DNA of 64,000 bases from Chaetoceros tenuissimus (lineage: Eukaryota > Bacillariophyta > Thalassiosirophyceae > Chaetocerotales > Chaetocerotaceae), in the NCBI GenBank assembly GCA_021927905.1, contig BLLK01000049.1, forward strand, positions 239,073 through 303,072, in the 5' to 3' direction. The position numbers were made by a program, and so were the translations under genes. Numbering within the stretch: position 1 is the stretch's first letter; each line of letters starts with the position of its first letter. This document shows, piece after piece, positions 1-9,970 of this stretch. A model generated the notes under the pieces. That model ran no database searches. It saw only the letters and a list, made by a program, of their open reading frames with translations, and was not told where the DNA came from.

Positions 1-1815
1 GAAATATTTGAGTCCATCTATTGTTCGACATATTTCAAACACTTCTTCGATGGACTGGAAGTTTTGAATATTTTTTCCATTGTCCAATACAAAAGTAAAA
101 CCTTCAAGCCAAGGCGGTGTAGAGTAAACTCGTCCATCACATTCGACCATACTTTTGAAGAGTGCATTGTCAAAAGTAGAGTTCTTCCCTACAAAGATTT
201 CAAGTAAATCTAGATCATTCTTTCCACGAAGACTATCTACAACAGAGCGATCATATTCGATTTTGCAACCAATTTCCATAAGGTAACTGAATTTTTCATG
301 ACTAAAATCATTTCTGCAGAGTAGGGCATAGATCACTCCAGAGCTTGACCAAGGGCAGCCATTTTCATGAGCAAATTGAACCATTTCCAAGGTACCATAT
401 TGCACAAAATCTCTTATCACTTGTTCCTCCCATGGGATTGACACACTTCTGAGAAACTTTATGATTTCAAAAGCATCTTTAGGACGACTTGCATCATACC
501 AATTTGACATTTTTTTAAAAACATAGCCTAGTTCGTGCACAGTGCGATATACATCAAGATTCTTTGTCCCTTGAATTGCTTCCTCAACTCCACCTGCCTC
601 AAAGTTATATCCTAGATCAAAACAGAATTGAATCATTCCTACAGACTTGCTGCGAATCGCATCTTTCATGACAGGACTATCAAACTCAAACTCAAACTCA
701 AAATCTTTATCTAGCAGCCATTCTAGTGCTTCAACGCTACCACACTTGACCGCGAACGAGCAAAAATTGAGAGGTCTATAGTCACCCAAAGATCTACAAT
801 CACTTTTGTCCAAATAAAATTTGTGCATTGCGTCGTTTGGATTCAAACAACCAATACTATCTAACAACTCCATTATTTCAACATTTCCATACTGGATAGC
901 TGGTCTGCAATATCTTTGTAGCCCCACACTAAAGTTGAGTTCTTCATAAAGATACTTGAGAATGTGTAAATGACCTCGTGGTACAAGCTGAGAAAGCTTC
1001 ACTTTCTTTTTTACGCACCAAGAGTCTTCCCTATCCTCATCAGTAAAGTAAACTTCCTTAGAAATCTCTTCAAGCCTCCATTCAGAGTACCGTCCATGCC
1101 ATTCGTCATCATATACTCCAAATGTTCCATCTTCATGTTCGTACACAGTATCACTTTTCATTTCAACTAAAGGAAACAAATCGTAACCTTGCGAGACTGC
1201 ATGACGTAAAATATCAAGATTCCCATTCACTGCTGCTGCTTTGAATATCTCATCTTTCTCTTCGGCAGTCGTATATAGATTTTTGAGACAGTAGTTTACG
1301 AGTTTGATAGATGTCGCTATCTCAAGATACTTTGTCTCTTTTCCGAATACTGCAATGTAGGCTTTGCGTAGCTTTTTCGATGCTAGAGCTACTAAACCGT
1401 AGTGGCCTTTACCTACATATGATAAGCAATTCTGTAGCACTTCATCAGGAAGAGAATACAGAGGCACTGAAGCTTGAGCTCTGTTCTTCTTCTCTTCTTC
1501 CATTCGCTTCTTAGCTTCTTCTGCCTTTGAGAGCTCGATCATGTCGTCTTTGTATTTCTTGACAGCGTCATCTACACCTGCGTGCAACTTTTGTGAATCA
1601 ATAATGTACTTCATCTCTGGAAATTCGCTATAGAAAGAAGATATCTTATTTGATAAAGCCATTGCTCTTTTATTGGCATCAAAAGGTGCAAGATCTTGCA
1701 AAGCACTTGTCTCGCCTCCCTTCATAGAGTTCATACCACTGCTGCTACTAGCGGAGAAGATCATGTCCTCTGTTCTTGCTCTTTTCTTTCCCGACATGTC
1801 ACTGTTCGAGCTCAT
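1..1815 (-). CDS. F-box-like/ankyrin repeat protein, 3' end cut by window edge
   Basis: The minus-strand frame is open from an ATG at 1815 to the window edge: 605 codons, no stop. It aligns along its whole length with the complete paralogs further right. The N-terminus has a basic patch (GKKRARTE), followed by a conserved FPEMKYIIDS segment and an F-box-like motif (SLPDEVLQNCLSYVGKGHYG, about residue 125). Degenerate ankyrin-type units follow (GHLHILKYLYEELN, PAIQYGNVEIMELLDSIGC). By comparison with paralogs, about 120-150 C-terminal codons lie beyond the edge. In this family the F-box region would recruit a SCF-type ubiquitin ligase and the ankyrin units would bind a target; that role is inferred. 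I could not find the shared upstream block of the other paralogs before this gene. An acidic spacer of about 60 residues replaces the shorter one in its neighbours. Confidence 0.85.
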   Translation of the reverse strand, partial: MSSNSDMSGKKRARTEDMIFSASSSSGMNSMKGGETSALQDLAPFDANKRAMALSNKISSFYSEFPEMKYIIDSQKLHAGVDDAVKKYKDDMIELSKAEEAKKRMEEEKKNRAQASVPLYSLPDEVLQNCLSYVGKGHYGLVALASKKLRKAYIAVFGKETKYLEIATSIKLVNYCLKNLYTTAEEKDEIFKAAAVNGNLDILRHAVSQGYDLFPLVEMKSDTVYEHEDGTFGVYDDEWHGRYSEWRLEEISKEVYFTDEDREDSWCVKKKVKLSQLVPRGHLHILKYLYEELNFSVGLQRYCRPAIQYGNVEIMELLDSIGCLNPNDAMHKFYLDKSDCRSLGDYRPLNFCSFAVKCGSVEALEWLLDKDFEFEFEFDSPVMKDAIRSKSVGMIQFCFDLGYNFEAGGVEEAIQGTKNLDVYRTVHELGYVFKKMSNWYDASRPKDAFEIIKFLRSVSIPWEEQVIRDFVQYGTLEMVQFAHENGCPWSSSGVIYALLCRNDFSHEKFSYLMEIGCKIEYDRSVVDSLRGKNDLDLLEIFVGKNSTFDNALFKSMVECDGRVYSTPPWLEGFTFVLDNGKNIQNFQSIEEVFEICRTIDGLKYF

Positions 1816-2089
1816 TAGATCTGCTTCCACTATGCACTAGATATTCCTTGAAAAAGAAAGATAGAAAAAATTACTGATATGGTATAAACTAATGATTAAA
1901 TGACAGGAATAGTTGAGAAGTCTCGTGTGCATTTTTGCTGTGGCGGGGAGAGCAGATGAGATGTGTGCAAACTGGCCTCATTCCAATGTCGTGCTTTCAG
2001 ATTTAGAAATGTCAAGATTGGCTAAATTATTATTGATCATGAATTTCAAGTTCAATTTGGTCAGATTCATACAATAAAAGAATCGACCA

Positions 2090-3794
2090 TTCTCTTCAAG
2101 AGTGCATTATCTAAGGAAGAATTCTTTCCAACGAATACTTCAAGCACTTCTAGATCCTTCCTTCTACAAAGATTGTATATGTCACTAACTGATAGGAAAA
2201 GCTTCAAAGCGATCCCAGAATAGACATGCCGCACCGGTAATTTAGAAATAAATTAAATCATTGAGTTGAGTTGAGTGTTTATGACATTGCTATTATAATC
2301 CATTTCACATCCAATTTCAGACATGAGGTAATTGAATTTCTCATAACTAAATGTTTGATGTCTGAGAATAGCCGCTAGTAATCCTGAGCTCGACCAAGGA
2401 GCAAACCGAATCATTTCCAAAGTACCATATTCTACCAAATCCAGCATAACTTTCTCACTCCATGGGGTAGACACACTGTTCAGATACTTGATAAACTTGA
2501 AAGAATCACTAATTTCCCAAGATTGATCATACCATTCACCTATGTTGTTGAAGCTGTAGCCTAGCTCATGTACCTTACGATAAACATTTTTGTTTGTAGA
2601 ATTGCCTCCTTTATGCCAACAGCCTCGAAGTTATATCCAATATCATAACAATACTGAATCATCTCTACAGACTTGCTTCGAATAGCTCCTCTCATTTAAG
2701 GATTACCCTCCCCAGGTTCAAAAACTTCGTTTACGAACCACTCTAGTACTTCAACATTACCACTCTGGACCGCAAAGTAACAAAAGGAAAAAGGTCTATA
2801 CCTCCTGATATTTGGATCCCAACAGAAATTATGCATTTCATCATCTGTATTCATACAACCAATACTATCTAGCCATTTCAATATTTCAAGCTCCCCATAC
2901 TGAATAGCAGGTCTACAATATCTCTGCAGCCCTTTATGATAATTGAGTTTCTCGTAAAGATATTTGAGAACATTTAAGTGGCCTCTTACTACAAGCTGAG
3001 AAAGCCTCACTTCTCTTGATGACTTTTCCATCTTATCCTCGGTTGTATAGTACATATATTCTGACATCTCCGAATCTCTATGTACATCTCTACATTGACC
3101 ACGATAGTCTTCATTAAAATCTCCATAAGTGCCATCAATAGTATTCGTATGTATCTTCCTTCTTTATTTCGACCAACGGGAACAAATCATAACCTCTTGA
3201 GATAGCATTTCGCAAGATATCTAAATTGCCATTTACTGCAGCTGCTTTGAGTATCTCATCTTTCTCACTCAAATTTTTGCAGAGATCTTCGAAACAGTGG
3301 TTTACTAGTTTGACAGATGTTGCCATTTCAAGATATGCAGTTTCTTGTCCGAAGGCTTCTACATATGCTTTACAGAGCTTCTTGGATGCTAGACCAACTA
3401 ATCCGTAATGGCCTTTACCGACATAAGATAAGCAATTCTGTAGAACTTCATCTGGTAAAGAATTATATGGTACTGTTTCTTCTTCGTGATAACACTTCTT
3501 GGCCTCTCGAGTCACTTCCGCCTCCGCTTCTTCCACGGCGGTTACTACGTGTGCTAGTAACGTTTTTGAGTCCATAATGAGATTCATTTCTGGAAACTTA
3601 TTATACAACACGGATATTTCTGATGATAGTTCATCTGCTCTTTTGTTGAGATCGTAGGTGGCATTTCTCTTCTGCGTAGCATTCATACTACCGCCACCCT
3701 CACTAGAAGGTGAGAAGCAGGTCGTACTACTACTAGCCTCTTCTTCTCGTGGTCTTTTCCTTCCAGACTCGAGAAGTTTTCCGATGACACTCAT
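2090..3794 (-). pseudogene. Decayed F-box-like/ankyrin paralog
   Basis: A copy of the array gene starts with an intact ATG at 3794 (MSVIGKLLESGRKRPREEE) and keeps the F-box-like motif (LPDEVLQNCLSYVGKGHYG). The frame is lost near 3147 in the acidic spacer and resumes one base over. An in-frame TAA then falls near 2696 where paralogs read on without a break. A further frame change lies near 2610, and a five-codon gap removes the HENGC part of a unit near 2405. Below 2253 only scraps can be recognised, such as a FVGKNSSLDNALL stretch at about 2110-2170. At least four breaks make a working protein unlikely. The upstream shared block (3912-3970) is still present, so it may be transcribed. Its divergent partner at 4099 is truncated as well. 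Confidence 0.85.
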
Positions 3795-3911
3795 TATTAC
3801 TCCCTTTTATAATATGCTGCTCTTGAGAAATAACTGACTTTAGTTTCAGAGGCAAGATAAAACAAATACATTTATTTTTTGTGGTACCGTAGTAGACGTA
3901 GTTCAGAACAC

Positions 3912-3970
3912 GTCGGATCATGAGGTCGAGCTTGCAGCTTGTCCGCGTCGATGGATAGCTAATTTGGTAC
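3912..3970 (-). promoter_or_regulatory. Shared upstream block of the ankyrin array (copy 1)
   Basis: This block lies 118-176 nt upstream of the ATG at 3794. In plus-strand text it contains GTCGGAT, GGTCG, then CAGCTTGTCCGCGTC and AATTTGGTAC in that order. The same order recurs before five other array genes at nearly the same distance. It also lies between the divergent ankyrin and membrane genes, so it could serve both. The promoter role is inferred from conservation and spacing. Confidence 0.6.
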
Positions 3971-4098
3971 AATTCTAACGGCTATTCCAACTCTCACAAA
4001 TTTGAAATAAGAAGGTGTTCTCTCTCACCATGTGATGAAGTTCTATGAAGAATCGTATTAATAGAACAAGCACTTACTTTATAATCTGGAAAAACATC

Positions 4099-4335
4099 AT
4101 GTCTTCAAATCAAGCATCAACTCTCTTCACAGCAACACCAACTAAATTCTTTGCGTTTTCAATCTTGTTTGGACCAGCGAGGAAATTATATCTACAAGAA
4201 CTTCTTGTTGTGCTCCATCTAGCAATCGCACCTTTTTTCATCATTCAAACTATGATTCAAGTTGATCTACGAAAAAATCCAGGAGGTGGAGAAGGTGCTA
4301 TGGTTGATATGAGGGTGCGACATTCAGCAGCGTAG
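4099..4335 (+). pseudogene. Truncated copy of multi-pass membrane protein gene
   Basis: From ATG 4099 the text MSSNQASTLFTATPTKFFAF and the following RKLYLQELLVVLHLAIAPFF match the start of the gene at 8874. After about residue 55 the similarity stops, and the frame ends at 4335 with a short unrelated tail (PGGGEGAMVDMRVRHSAA). An in-frame upstream ATG at 4045 exists, but the homologous start is 4099. The paralogs at 53408 and 60458 are 373 residues long, so most of the gene is missing. It lies divergent to the broken ankyrin copy at 3794, exactly as 8874 lies divergent to 8538. This is the left copy of a duplicated gene pair. Confidence 0.7.
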
Positions 4336-4382
4336 AAAGTAATTTACTCAGGAAAACATGGATAAGTTATATAGGTTTGAAG

Positions 4383-5933
4383 TTAATCAATATAGATCAA
4401 GCAGTTGTCAGGTATTTTCAATGTCATCAAATTTTTGAAGTCTCCTTTCACTGTTTTTCCTTCTTCGTAACCAGCATCAAAAAGATCCAATTCTTCTTCC
4501 ACATGACAATGCCAAGTCATACCTTCATAATTTCTTCTCACACTGAGCTTTTTGAGGTTTGGGCATTTGATTCCAGTAAAAGTTAGTATTGTACTATGAT
4601 AAGTTGCATCAATTTTTTCAATTGAATTGGATTCAAGATGAAGTTTCACTTTTGGAAGGTGTGATTCAATTTTATTCTCAGAGCAAAAGTCCAAATTCTT
4701 CAAATTGGGTCTGGTCGTAATGAATTTTGAAAGAACCATACACTCCGTCTTACTTCCGTGCCTTTTCGACCACTCTTCCAAAACTAAGATCAAATTTTCT
4801 AGTTTCGGTGTTGATGAGTTTGATAGAAAAGCTTCGTCAAAACCTTGATTCTTCATATTCAAGTTTGTCAAGTTGGGGCAATTGATATGCTTCATATTAA
4901 TTTTCGGCATAGATATTCTAAGCTCGTCCAAAGAGGAAGAAGTAAGTGAAAGCAATTTCCGATCAAAACCATCAGATTCAATATGTAAAAAAGTAAGATA
5001 AGCTAGTTTCGAAATGTTTCTTGTCAATCTTTCTAGGAAGTCTTGGTTTGTATCCAAATTGGCTGCAAATCCCAACCCAAACTTCAAAGTCGCATGCTGA
5101 AGATTGGGACAAGCTTCAATCGCCTTTAAAATATGCTCATTGCTTTTGTTGACTTGAAGCCAAATTTCGTCAATCATGTTTACATTGCGAATGCTCTGGC
5201 AAATTCCTTCAAGAAGAAGTTCTTCCAATAAGATATGAAACTGTTCTTCACCGTTAGAACCTTGATATGTGTTTCGAAGAGTTCTTTCTTGATCAAATAC
5301 GGACCTTGGAATACCAGCATCTAATGCATACCAAAGATTGTAGTTATGTTGTTCATAAAGACACTTGAAGTTGTATGAAGAGTATGGACCATTCCTCTGC
5401 AACTGTGCTGGGTTGCTCATAGATAACGACTTGAGTTCAGACAGATCACATTCCCGAAGCAAGTAGAGAAACAAGCTAGCTCTTAATGGATTATCTACAA
5501 GGTCGGTGACTCCCAAGCTTGATATTTTCATCTTCATTTTGCACAAAAATTTAATTACTTTGTATTTAGACGGCCATTCCTCGTCAATCCAGATAGGAGT
5601 ACTTTGACAGAATGACTTGCAACAGTCATGTAGCCTTTTGCTAACTAAGCTAAAAGTTTTGAATATTGAAGATACATCTTTTAGAGTAAAATCTCCTTCT
5701 GGGCAACCCTCACATAAAATTGCATATTGCCATGCGTATTGTTTGCTTGGTCTATAAGTGCAATAAGACATGACATGGTATATGATGGCGTCTGGTAGAT
5801 CCTCGAAATTATCAAACTCCCGTAGTTGTAATGATGGTCGCTTTCCATTTAAAGTCCTGTGAATAGGTTGCTGTCGTTTCATGGTGTGGAATATTTCTTT
5901 TCGAAGAGAGTAGATCGCCTTGGAATTTATCAT
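4383..5933 (-). CDS. F-box/leucine-rich repeat protein
   Basis: An uninterrupted 516-codon frame starts at ATG 5933. An F-box-like stretch lies near residues 36-85 (FEDLPDAIIYHVMSYCTY, then FSLVSKRLHDCC). The rest is a series of irregular leucine-rich repeats of the FBXL/RNI style (CPNLQHATLKFGLGF, LTFLHIESDGFD, CPNLTNLNMKN, RPNLKNLDFCSE, CPNLKKLSVRRN), spaced about 25-50 residues apart. Such proteins usually act as substrate receptors of SCF ubiquitin ligases. A second in-frame ATG at codon 18 is a possible start. It sits inside the ankyrin array but is not related to it in sequence beyond the F-box idea. No intron is evident. Confidence 0.8.
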   Translation of the reverse strand: MINSKAIYSLRKEIFHTMKRQQPIHRTLNGKRPSLQLREFDNFEDLPDAIIYHVMSYCTYRPSKQYAWQYAILCEGCPEGDFTLKDVSSIFKTFSLVSKRLHDCCKSFCQSTPIWIDEEWPSKYKVIKFLCKMKMKISSLGVTDLVDNPLRASLFLYLLRECDLSELKSLSMSNPAQLQRNGPYSSYNFKCLYEQHNYNLWYALDAGIPRSVFDQERTLRNTYQGSNGEEQFHILLEELLLEGICQSIRNVNMIDEIWLQVNKSNEHILKAIEACPNLQHATLKFGLGFAANLDTNQDFLERLTRNISKLAYLTFLHIESDGFDRKLLSLTSSSLDELRISMPKINMKHINCPNLTNLNMKNQGFDEAFLSNSSTPKLENLILVLEEWSKRHGSKTECMVLSKFITTRPNLKNLDFCSENKIESHLPKVKLHLESNSIEKIDATYHSTILTFTGIKCPNLKKLSVRRNYEGMTWHCHVEEELDLFDAGYEEGKTVKGDFKNLMTLKIPDNCLIYID

Positions 5934-6270
5934 ATGTAAGGTGTGGTGCTCCCTGTGTTTTCGATGGTTGTCAACAATGACGAACCCAATATTGACTTAT
6001 TGCTACGTCAAATAAGCCTTTTCTTCAAGACCGTCATTGTTTTATAGAATTTTTAATAAGAAGACTTCTGAGTAGCTCCTTCTTTCCTTCTCATTGAAGC
6101 AGCAAGAATTTCTATGCCATCACTACTAATTATTTTCTACTTTCATGTTGTGAACATTGAATGCTAGCAACTTGCACTTCCAATCAGATTCTTCGAAATA
6201 ATTTTTATGAAGTAAAGATGTGACTTCAGATTTACATATTTTTGAAGAAAACGCAAGGGTTTTTGAAAGC
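5934..6270. other. Intergenic, no gene seen
   Basis: AT-rich spacer of 337 bases between the F-box/LRR gene start and the 3' end of the next ankyrin gene. It must hold the promoter of the LRR gene, but I see no recognisable motif. The array's upstream block is not present. Confidence 0.5.
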
Positions 6271-8538
6271 TCAATGTTGAACTAAAGACCCATGTCCCTC
6301 AAGCTCCTGGTAGACTTCCCGGGCCCCCATTCCCACAAACAGCGCAAGCCTCTTTCGGTAGCCGTATTCATTTTCAGAATCTTCACAACATTTCTTGTAT
6401 GCTTCTTTGCAAACATTTTCCTTTTCTGATCCAGAACTAAACGTATAACCATGATCGACTAGATTTTTCAACACACAAAAGTCTACTTGAAAAAAAGAAC
6501 TCTCTCGTTGCACAAATGAACCAAGCTCAGCATCTCCGATCTCATGAACATTCTTTGGATCAAGCTTTTTCATCCCACTCTTTTCAAGAAATATTTCATC
6601 CAGCAATCCATTCTCCGCAAAGAAGGCCCGATTTTCTTTCCATTTGCAGTAATCTCTGATTCCGAACTCTTCCCATTCCTCTTTCACGTAAGGAACTAAG
6701 CTGCCTCCTTTGCAGCCGTTCTCGTATGCCCATTTGACGTCATCCAAGTCATTGTAACATGCGATTTGTGATAGCAATATAGTATTGCTTGAGCTGTCTA
6801 AACACCACGGCAAACCTTGACTATGAAAAAATTTGATCCCAGCTATTTTGTGGTGCTTTTGAAATATTTCTTCGATTGATTTGAAGTTTTGAACATCTAT
6901 GCCCTTTTCTAGTAGATAAGCCATGCCTTCAAACCATGGACGGTAACATTCCAACATCTTTTTGTAAAGTTCATTATCAAAGCTGGAGTTCTTTCCCACA
7001 AAATAGCCAAATACAACAAGGTCGTTTCTATTTCTTAGACCACATATCAAACTAGATGAATCTTCATAGTCAATTGTGCAGCCACTTTCGACAAGATAAT
7101 TGAATTTATCTATACTCCAATAATAGTAGCTCAACCCCAAAAGACGACTGTATTCTCTACCGGTCCAAGAACAACCATCTTTATGAACGAATTGAATCAT
7201 CTCTAGAGTACCGAATTCTAAAATGTCTTTCATAATTTCATCGCCCCATGGGACAGAGATACTACGAAGGAATTTGATGATTTCAAAGTAATCTTCCATA
7301 CTATATGTACTATACCAATTTTTCACCTCACCGAATTCCATGCCCATCTCATGCATTTTCCTCACCACTTCTACACTTTTTGTCACTTTGATTGCATCAC
7401 GGACACAATCCGTTGTCAAGTAATCGTATCCAAGGTCGAAGCAGTGTTGAATCATGTCTATAGATTTTGTTCTAATGGCTTCACACAAAGCATCAAAATA
7501 GTCATTTTGAATCTCATAGCCAATCTCTTCTAGCCAATGGAGTACTTTGACTTGGCCACTTTGAATCGCAGATTCACAATAACCTTTTCCATATTTACCA
7601 CCACTGTTCATACGACCACAACACATGGTTAAAGTGTTAGTGCCCATTATATTAATGCGATCTAGCCATTTCAATATTTCGAGCTGACCATATTCGATAG
7701 CAGGATAACAGTACCTTTGAAGTCCCAAAAAGTAATTGAGTTCTTCATGGAGGTATTTGAGAACATGCAAATGACCTCTCTCAACAAGCTTTGAGTGTTT
7801 TACCTTACATGGTTCCCCAGGGAGCTGTATTTCATTGTCATCTGAATAGTATAAATCACTGTCATCTTCATAGCGAGTTGTCTTCTGTAAAGCAACTAAA
7901 GGAAACAAATCATAGCCATTTGAGACAGCATGACGAAGGATATCTAGATTTCCATTCACTGCTGCTGCTTTGAGTATCTCATCTTTCTCTTCCAAAGACT
8001 TGCAAAGTGAGTTGAGACAGTAAGTTGATAGATTTACAGATGTCGCCATTTCAAGATATGCCGTCTCTTGTCCGAACTCTCTTTTATAGGCTTTGTTGAG
8101 CTTCTTTGATACTAGACCAACTGATCCGAAATGGCCTTTACCTACAAACGATAAGCAAAGGCTAAATACTTCATCTGGCAAAGAATAAAGAGAAACTAAT
8201 GCTTCTTGTCTGTAGTTCATATGAAGTTGAGCATCTTTTTCCTTAGTATCTTCCGCCTCTGCGTACTTTACTACCGCGGTTTCTGTAATCGCCTGCAAAT
8301 TTTCAAAATCAAAAATGAATTTCATCTCTGGGAATTCTTTCAACAATTCAGAAAGTCTAGTGGATATCTTGTTTGCTCTGAGAATATCAGAAGCTGTAGC
8401 TTTTGGAGGAGTCCTATCCTTCTTGTTACTCCTAACGAAGACAGCAAGAGAACCACTAGTACTAGTAGAAGAGTAAGCCTCTTCCTCTGTTCGTGCCCTC
8501 TTTCTCCCCGATTCGTAAACTTCTCCGTTTGCAGTCAT
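6271..8538 (-). CDS. F-box-like/ankyrin repeat protein (complete)
   Basis: Complete 755-residue member starting at ATG 8538. Order: basic nuclear-signal-like patch ESGRKRARTEE (9-19), Ser-rich spacer, conserved LLKEFPEMKFIFDFENLQ (65-82), F-box-like LPDEVFSLCLSFVGKGHFG (120-138), SKKLNKAYKREFGQETAYLE (145-164). Ankyrin-type units follow from about residue 187 to 690, several ending in a conserved aromatic/GC pattern (FVHKDGCSWT, WAYENGCKGG). An acidic low-complexity insert (218-245) sits between the first units. The C-terminal tail has VDHGYTFSSGSEKE and YRKRLALFVGMGAREV. Likely a ubiquitin-ligase adaptor by family analogy; the target is unknown. It is divergently paired with the membrane gene at 8874, sharing a 335-bp spacer that contains the conserved upstream block. 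Confidence 0.88.
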   Translation of the reverse strand: MTANGEVYESGRKRARTEEEAYSSTSTSGSLAVFVRSNKKDRTPPKATASDILRANKISTRLSELLKEFPEMKFIFDFENLQAITETAVVKYAEAEDTKEKDAQLHMNYRQEALVSLYSLPDEVFSLCLSFVGKGHFGSVGLVSKKLNKAYKREFGQETAYLEMATSVNLSTYCLNSLCKSLEEKDEILKAAAVNGNLDILRHAVSNGYDLFPLVALQKTTRYEDDSDLYYSDDNEIQLPGEPCKVKHSKLVERGHLHVLKYLHEELNYFLGLQRYCYPAIEYGQLEILKWLDRINIMGTNTLTMCCGRMNSGGKYGKGYCESAIQSGQVKVLHWLEEIGYEIQNDYFDALCEAIRTKSIDMIQHCFDLGYDYLTTDCVRDAIKVTKSVEVVRKMHEMGMEFGEVKNWYSTYSMEDYFEIIKFLRSISVPWGDEIMKDILEFGTLEMIQFVHKDGCSWTGREYSRLLGLSYYYWSIDKFNYLVESGCTIDYEDSSSLICGLRNRNDLVVFGYFVGKNSSFDNELYKKMLECYRPWFEGMAYLLEKGIDVQNFKSIEEIFQKHHKIAGIKFFHSQGLPWCLDSSSNTILLSQIACYNDLDDVKWAYENGCKGGSLVPYVKEEWEEFGIRDYCKWKENRAFFAENGLLDEIFLEKSGMKKLDPKNVHEIGDAELGSFVQRESSFFQVDFCVLKNLVDHGYTFSSGSEKENVCKEAYKKCCEDSENEYGYRKRLALFVGMGAREVYQELEGHGSLVQH

Positions 8539-8667
8539 TGTCTTCGTTTTAGTATTTAATAAAGTTTGATGTTTTAGAATGATCGCCTACTTTAGAGTTC
8601 ACTAGTTAGAGCATTTATTTCTGCTTGAGTGTGTGCTTTTTGATTTTCAACAGCAAACTCTCTGTGT

Positions 8668-8725
8668 GTCGGATCTGGGTTCGTCGGACCAGCTTGTCCG
8701 CGTCAAAAGAAGGCGAATTTAGTAC
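8668..8725 (-). promoter_or_regulatory. Shared upstream block of the ankyrin array (copy 2)
   Basis: Located 130-187 nt upstream of ATG 8538, with GTCGGAT, GTCGGACC, AGCTTGTCCGCGTC and AATTTAGTAC in order. The flanking sequence toward the membrane gene (TATAACGGCTATTTCAAC and onward) also matches the spacer of the left pair at 3970-4020. The whole bidirectional spacer was therefore duplicated. Confidence 0.6.
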
Positions 8726-8873
8726 AATTATAACGGCTATTTCAACCGTCACAAGTTTGAAATAATTGAAGGTGTTCTTTTTCAAGCTTCTCACTTCGTT
8801 CAGAGAACAACAAGATGATCTCTAAATCGTATAAAAACAAACAAAGAGCTTAGTTTAACTATTTCACACAATC

Positions 8874-9950
8874 ATGTCGTCGAATCAAGTATCAACTCTT
8901 TTCACAGCACCACCCACTACATTCTTTGCAGTGCTTTGCACTACGTTTTCGATCCTGTTTGGACGAGGAAATTATATCTACAACTCCTTGTTGTGCTCCA
9001 TCTTGCAATTGCACCTTTTTACATCATTGATACTTTGAGCAAAGCTGATTTTTTTCTAAGGATGCTTCTTTGGTTATTTTTTGCCTTACTTGTTGCACCA
9101 CTCCTTTTCCCATATCTATTGGGAGATTTGATTTATGGAGTCGGAAAAGTGTACGCAGGCGACGATCAACCAACTCGTGATTCGAGATGGATGTCAAAGA
9201 AATCATGGTCTCAAGTTGGGATTGTTTTCTTATATGCATATACTGTCATTGGTATATGTATTGGGGCAACTTATTGCATTGGATATAAATTCGAGGTTGT
9301 GAAAGAAATCTCTCGTTTTTGGGACGATTGGAACCCTCATTATCATCAGGGGTACACTAGATCACAAATGATTTTGAGAATGATTTTGAACACTTTGGGA
9401 TTCATGCTGATTATTCCATTTGCTGGAATTTTACTAGTTGCATTCATGGCAGTTCTTTTTGAGCATGACGCTTGGAGTAAAAGATTGTATAATCTTTGCA
9501 AAGAAAACTTTTGCTTCTTGTATACAAAAATCCTTGGATACATCTTCTGTGTGGTTTTACTTCTAGTACTGACTATTCCAATGAATTTTACATTTAATCA
9601 TGCTGATCCATTGTTGCCAGATTCAGTAGTTATCGCATATTGGTGGAACTTTATTTTAATGCTTCCAGCAATAACAACAATGTAAGTTTTACATTGAACT
9701 AAACCATTTGAATGCTTTGTTTTACTGACAAGAGAAAACTTTCACTATCTTTAGACTACCAATTGTTCTTTATATGTCCATTCGAGTACGAAATGAAGAA
9801 CTTACACAGGAAATTTTCGCTGATGAAATTGGCTTATCAAGATCAGGTGATCGTACTTCTCCTTTAATCCCACAAGGTGATGGAGGTACCGAAGTGACAG
9901 ATACTAATGAGGTTGGGATGACTCCTAACCATGATGATGCATCTCAATAA
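8874..9950 (+). CDS. Multi-pass membrane protein with 5' frame break
   Basis: Member of the membrane family also found at 53408 and 60458. The homologous start is ATG 8874 (MSSNQVSTLFTAPPTTFFAV). The frame shifts near 8963: relative to the copy at 4099, four bases (CCAG) are missing. From there a frame is open with helices RKLYLQLLVVLHLAIAPFYI, MLLWLFFALLVAPLLFPYLL, VGIVFLYAYTVIGICIGATY, FMLIIPFAGILLVAFMAVLF and others. An 82-HDAWSKRLYNLCKENFCFLY type stretch matches the family's KRSxxLCKGxFCF motif. A phase-2 intron at 9682-9754 (GTAAGT...TTAG) is followed by LYMSIRVRNEELTQEIF and a tail to TAA 9950. Without the upstream frame, the first usable ATG removes the N-terminus, so this may be a recent pseudogene. 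Confidence 0.65.
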
Positions 9951-9970
9951 CAACATTCTTTTCATTAAAT

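Noticed and set aside
3226-3577. Plus-strand frames opposite the ankyrin genes
   Set aside because: They are antisense shadows of a conserved coding region. The same shadow recurs opposite other copies (for example 1311, 23737).
8936-9685. Membrane gene starting at 8936
   Set aside because: The codon there is TTG, and the text does not match the family start. The homologous ATG is at 8874 in another frame.
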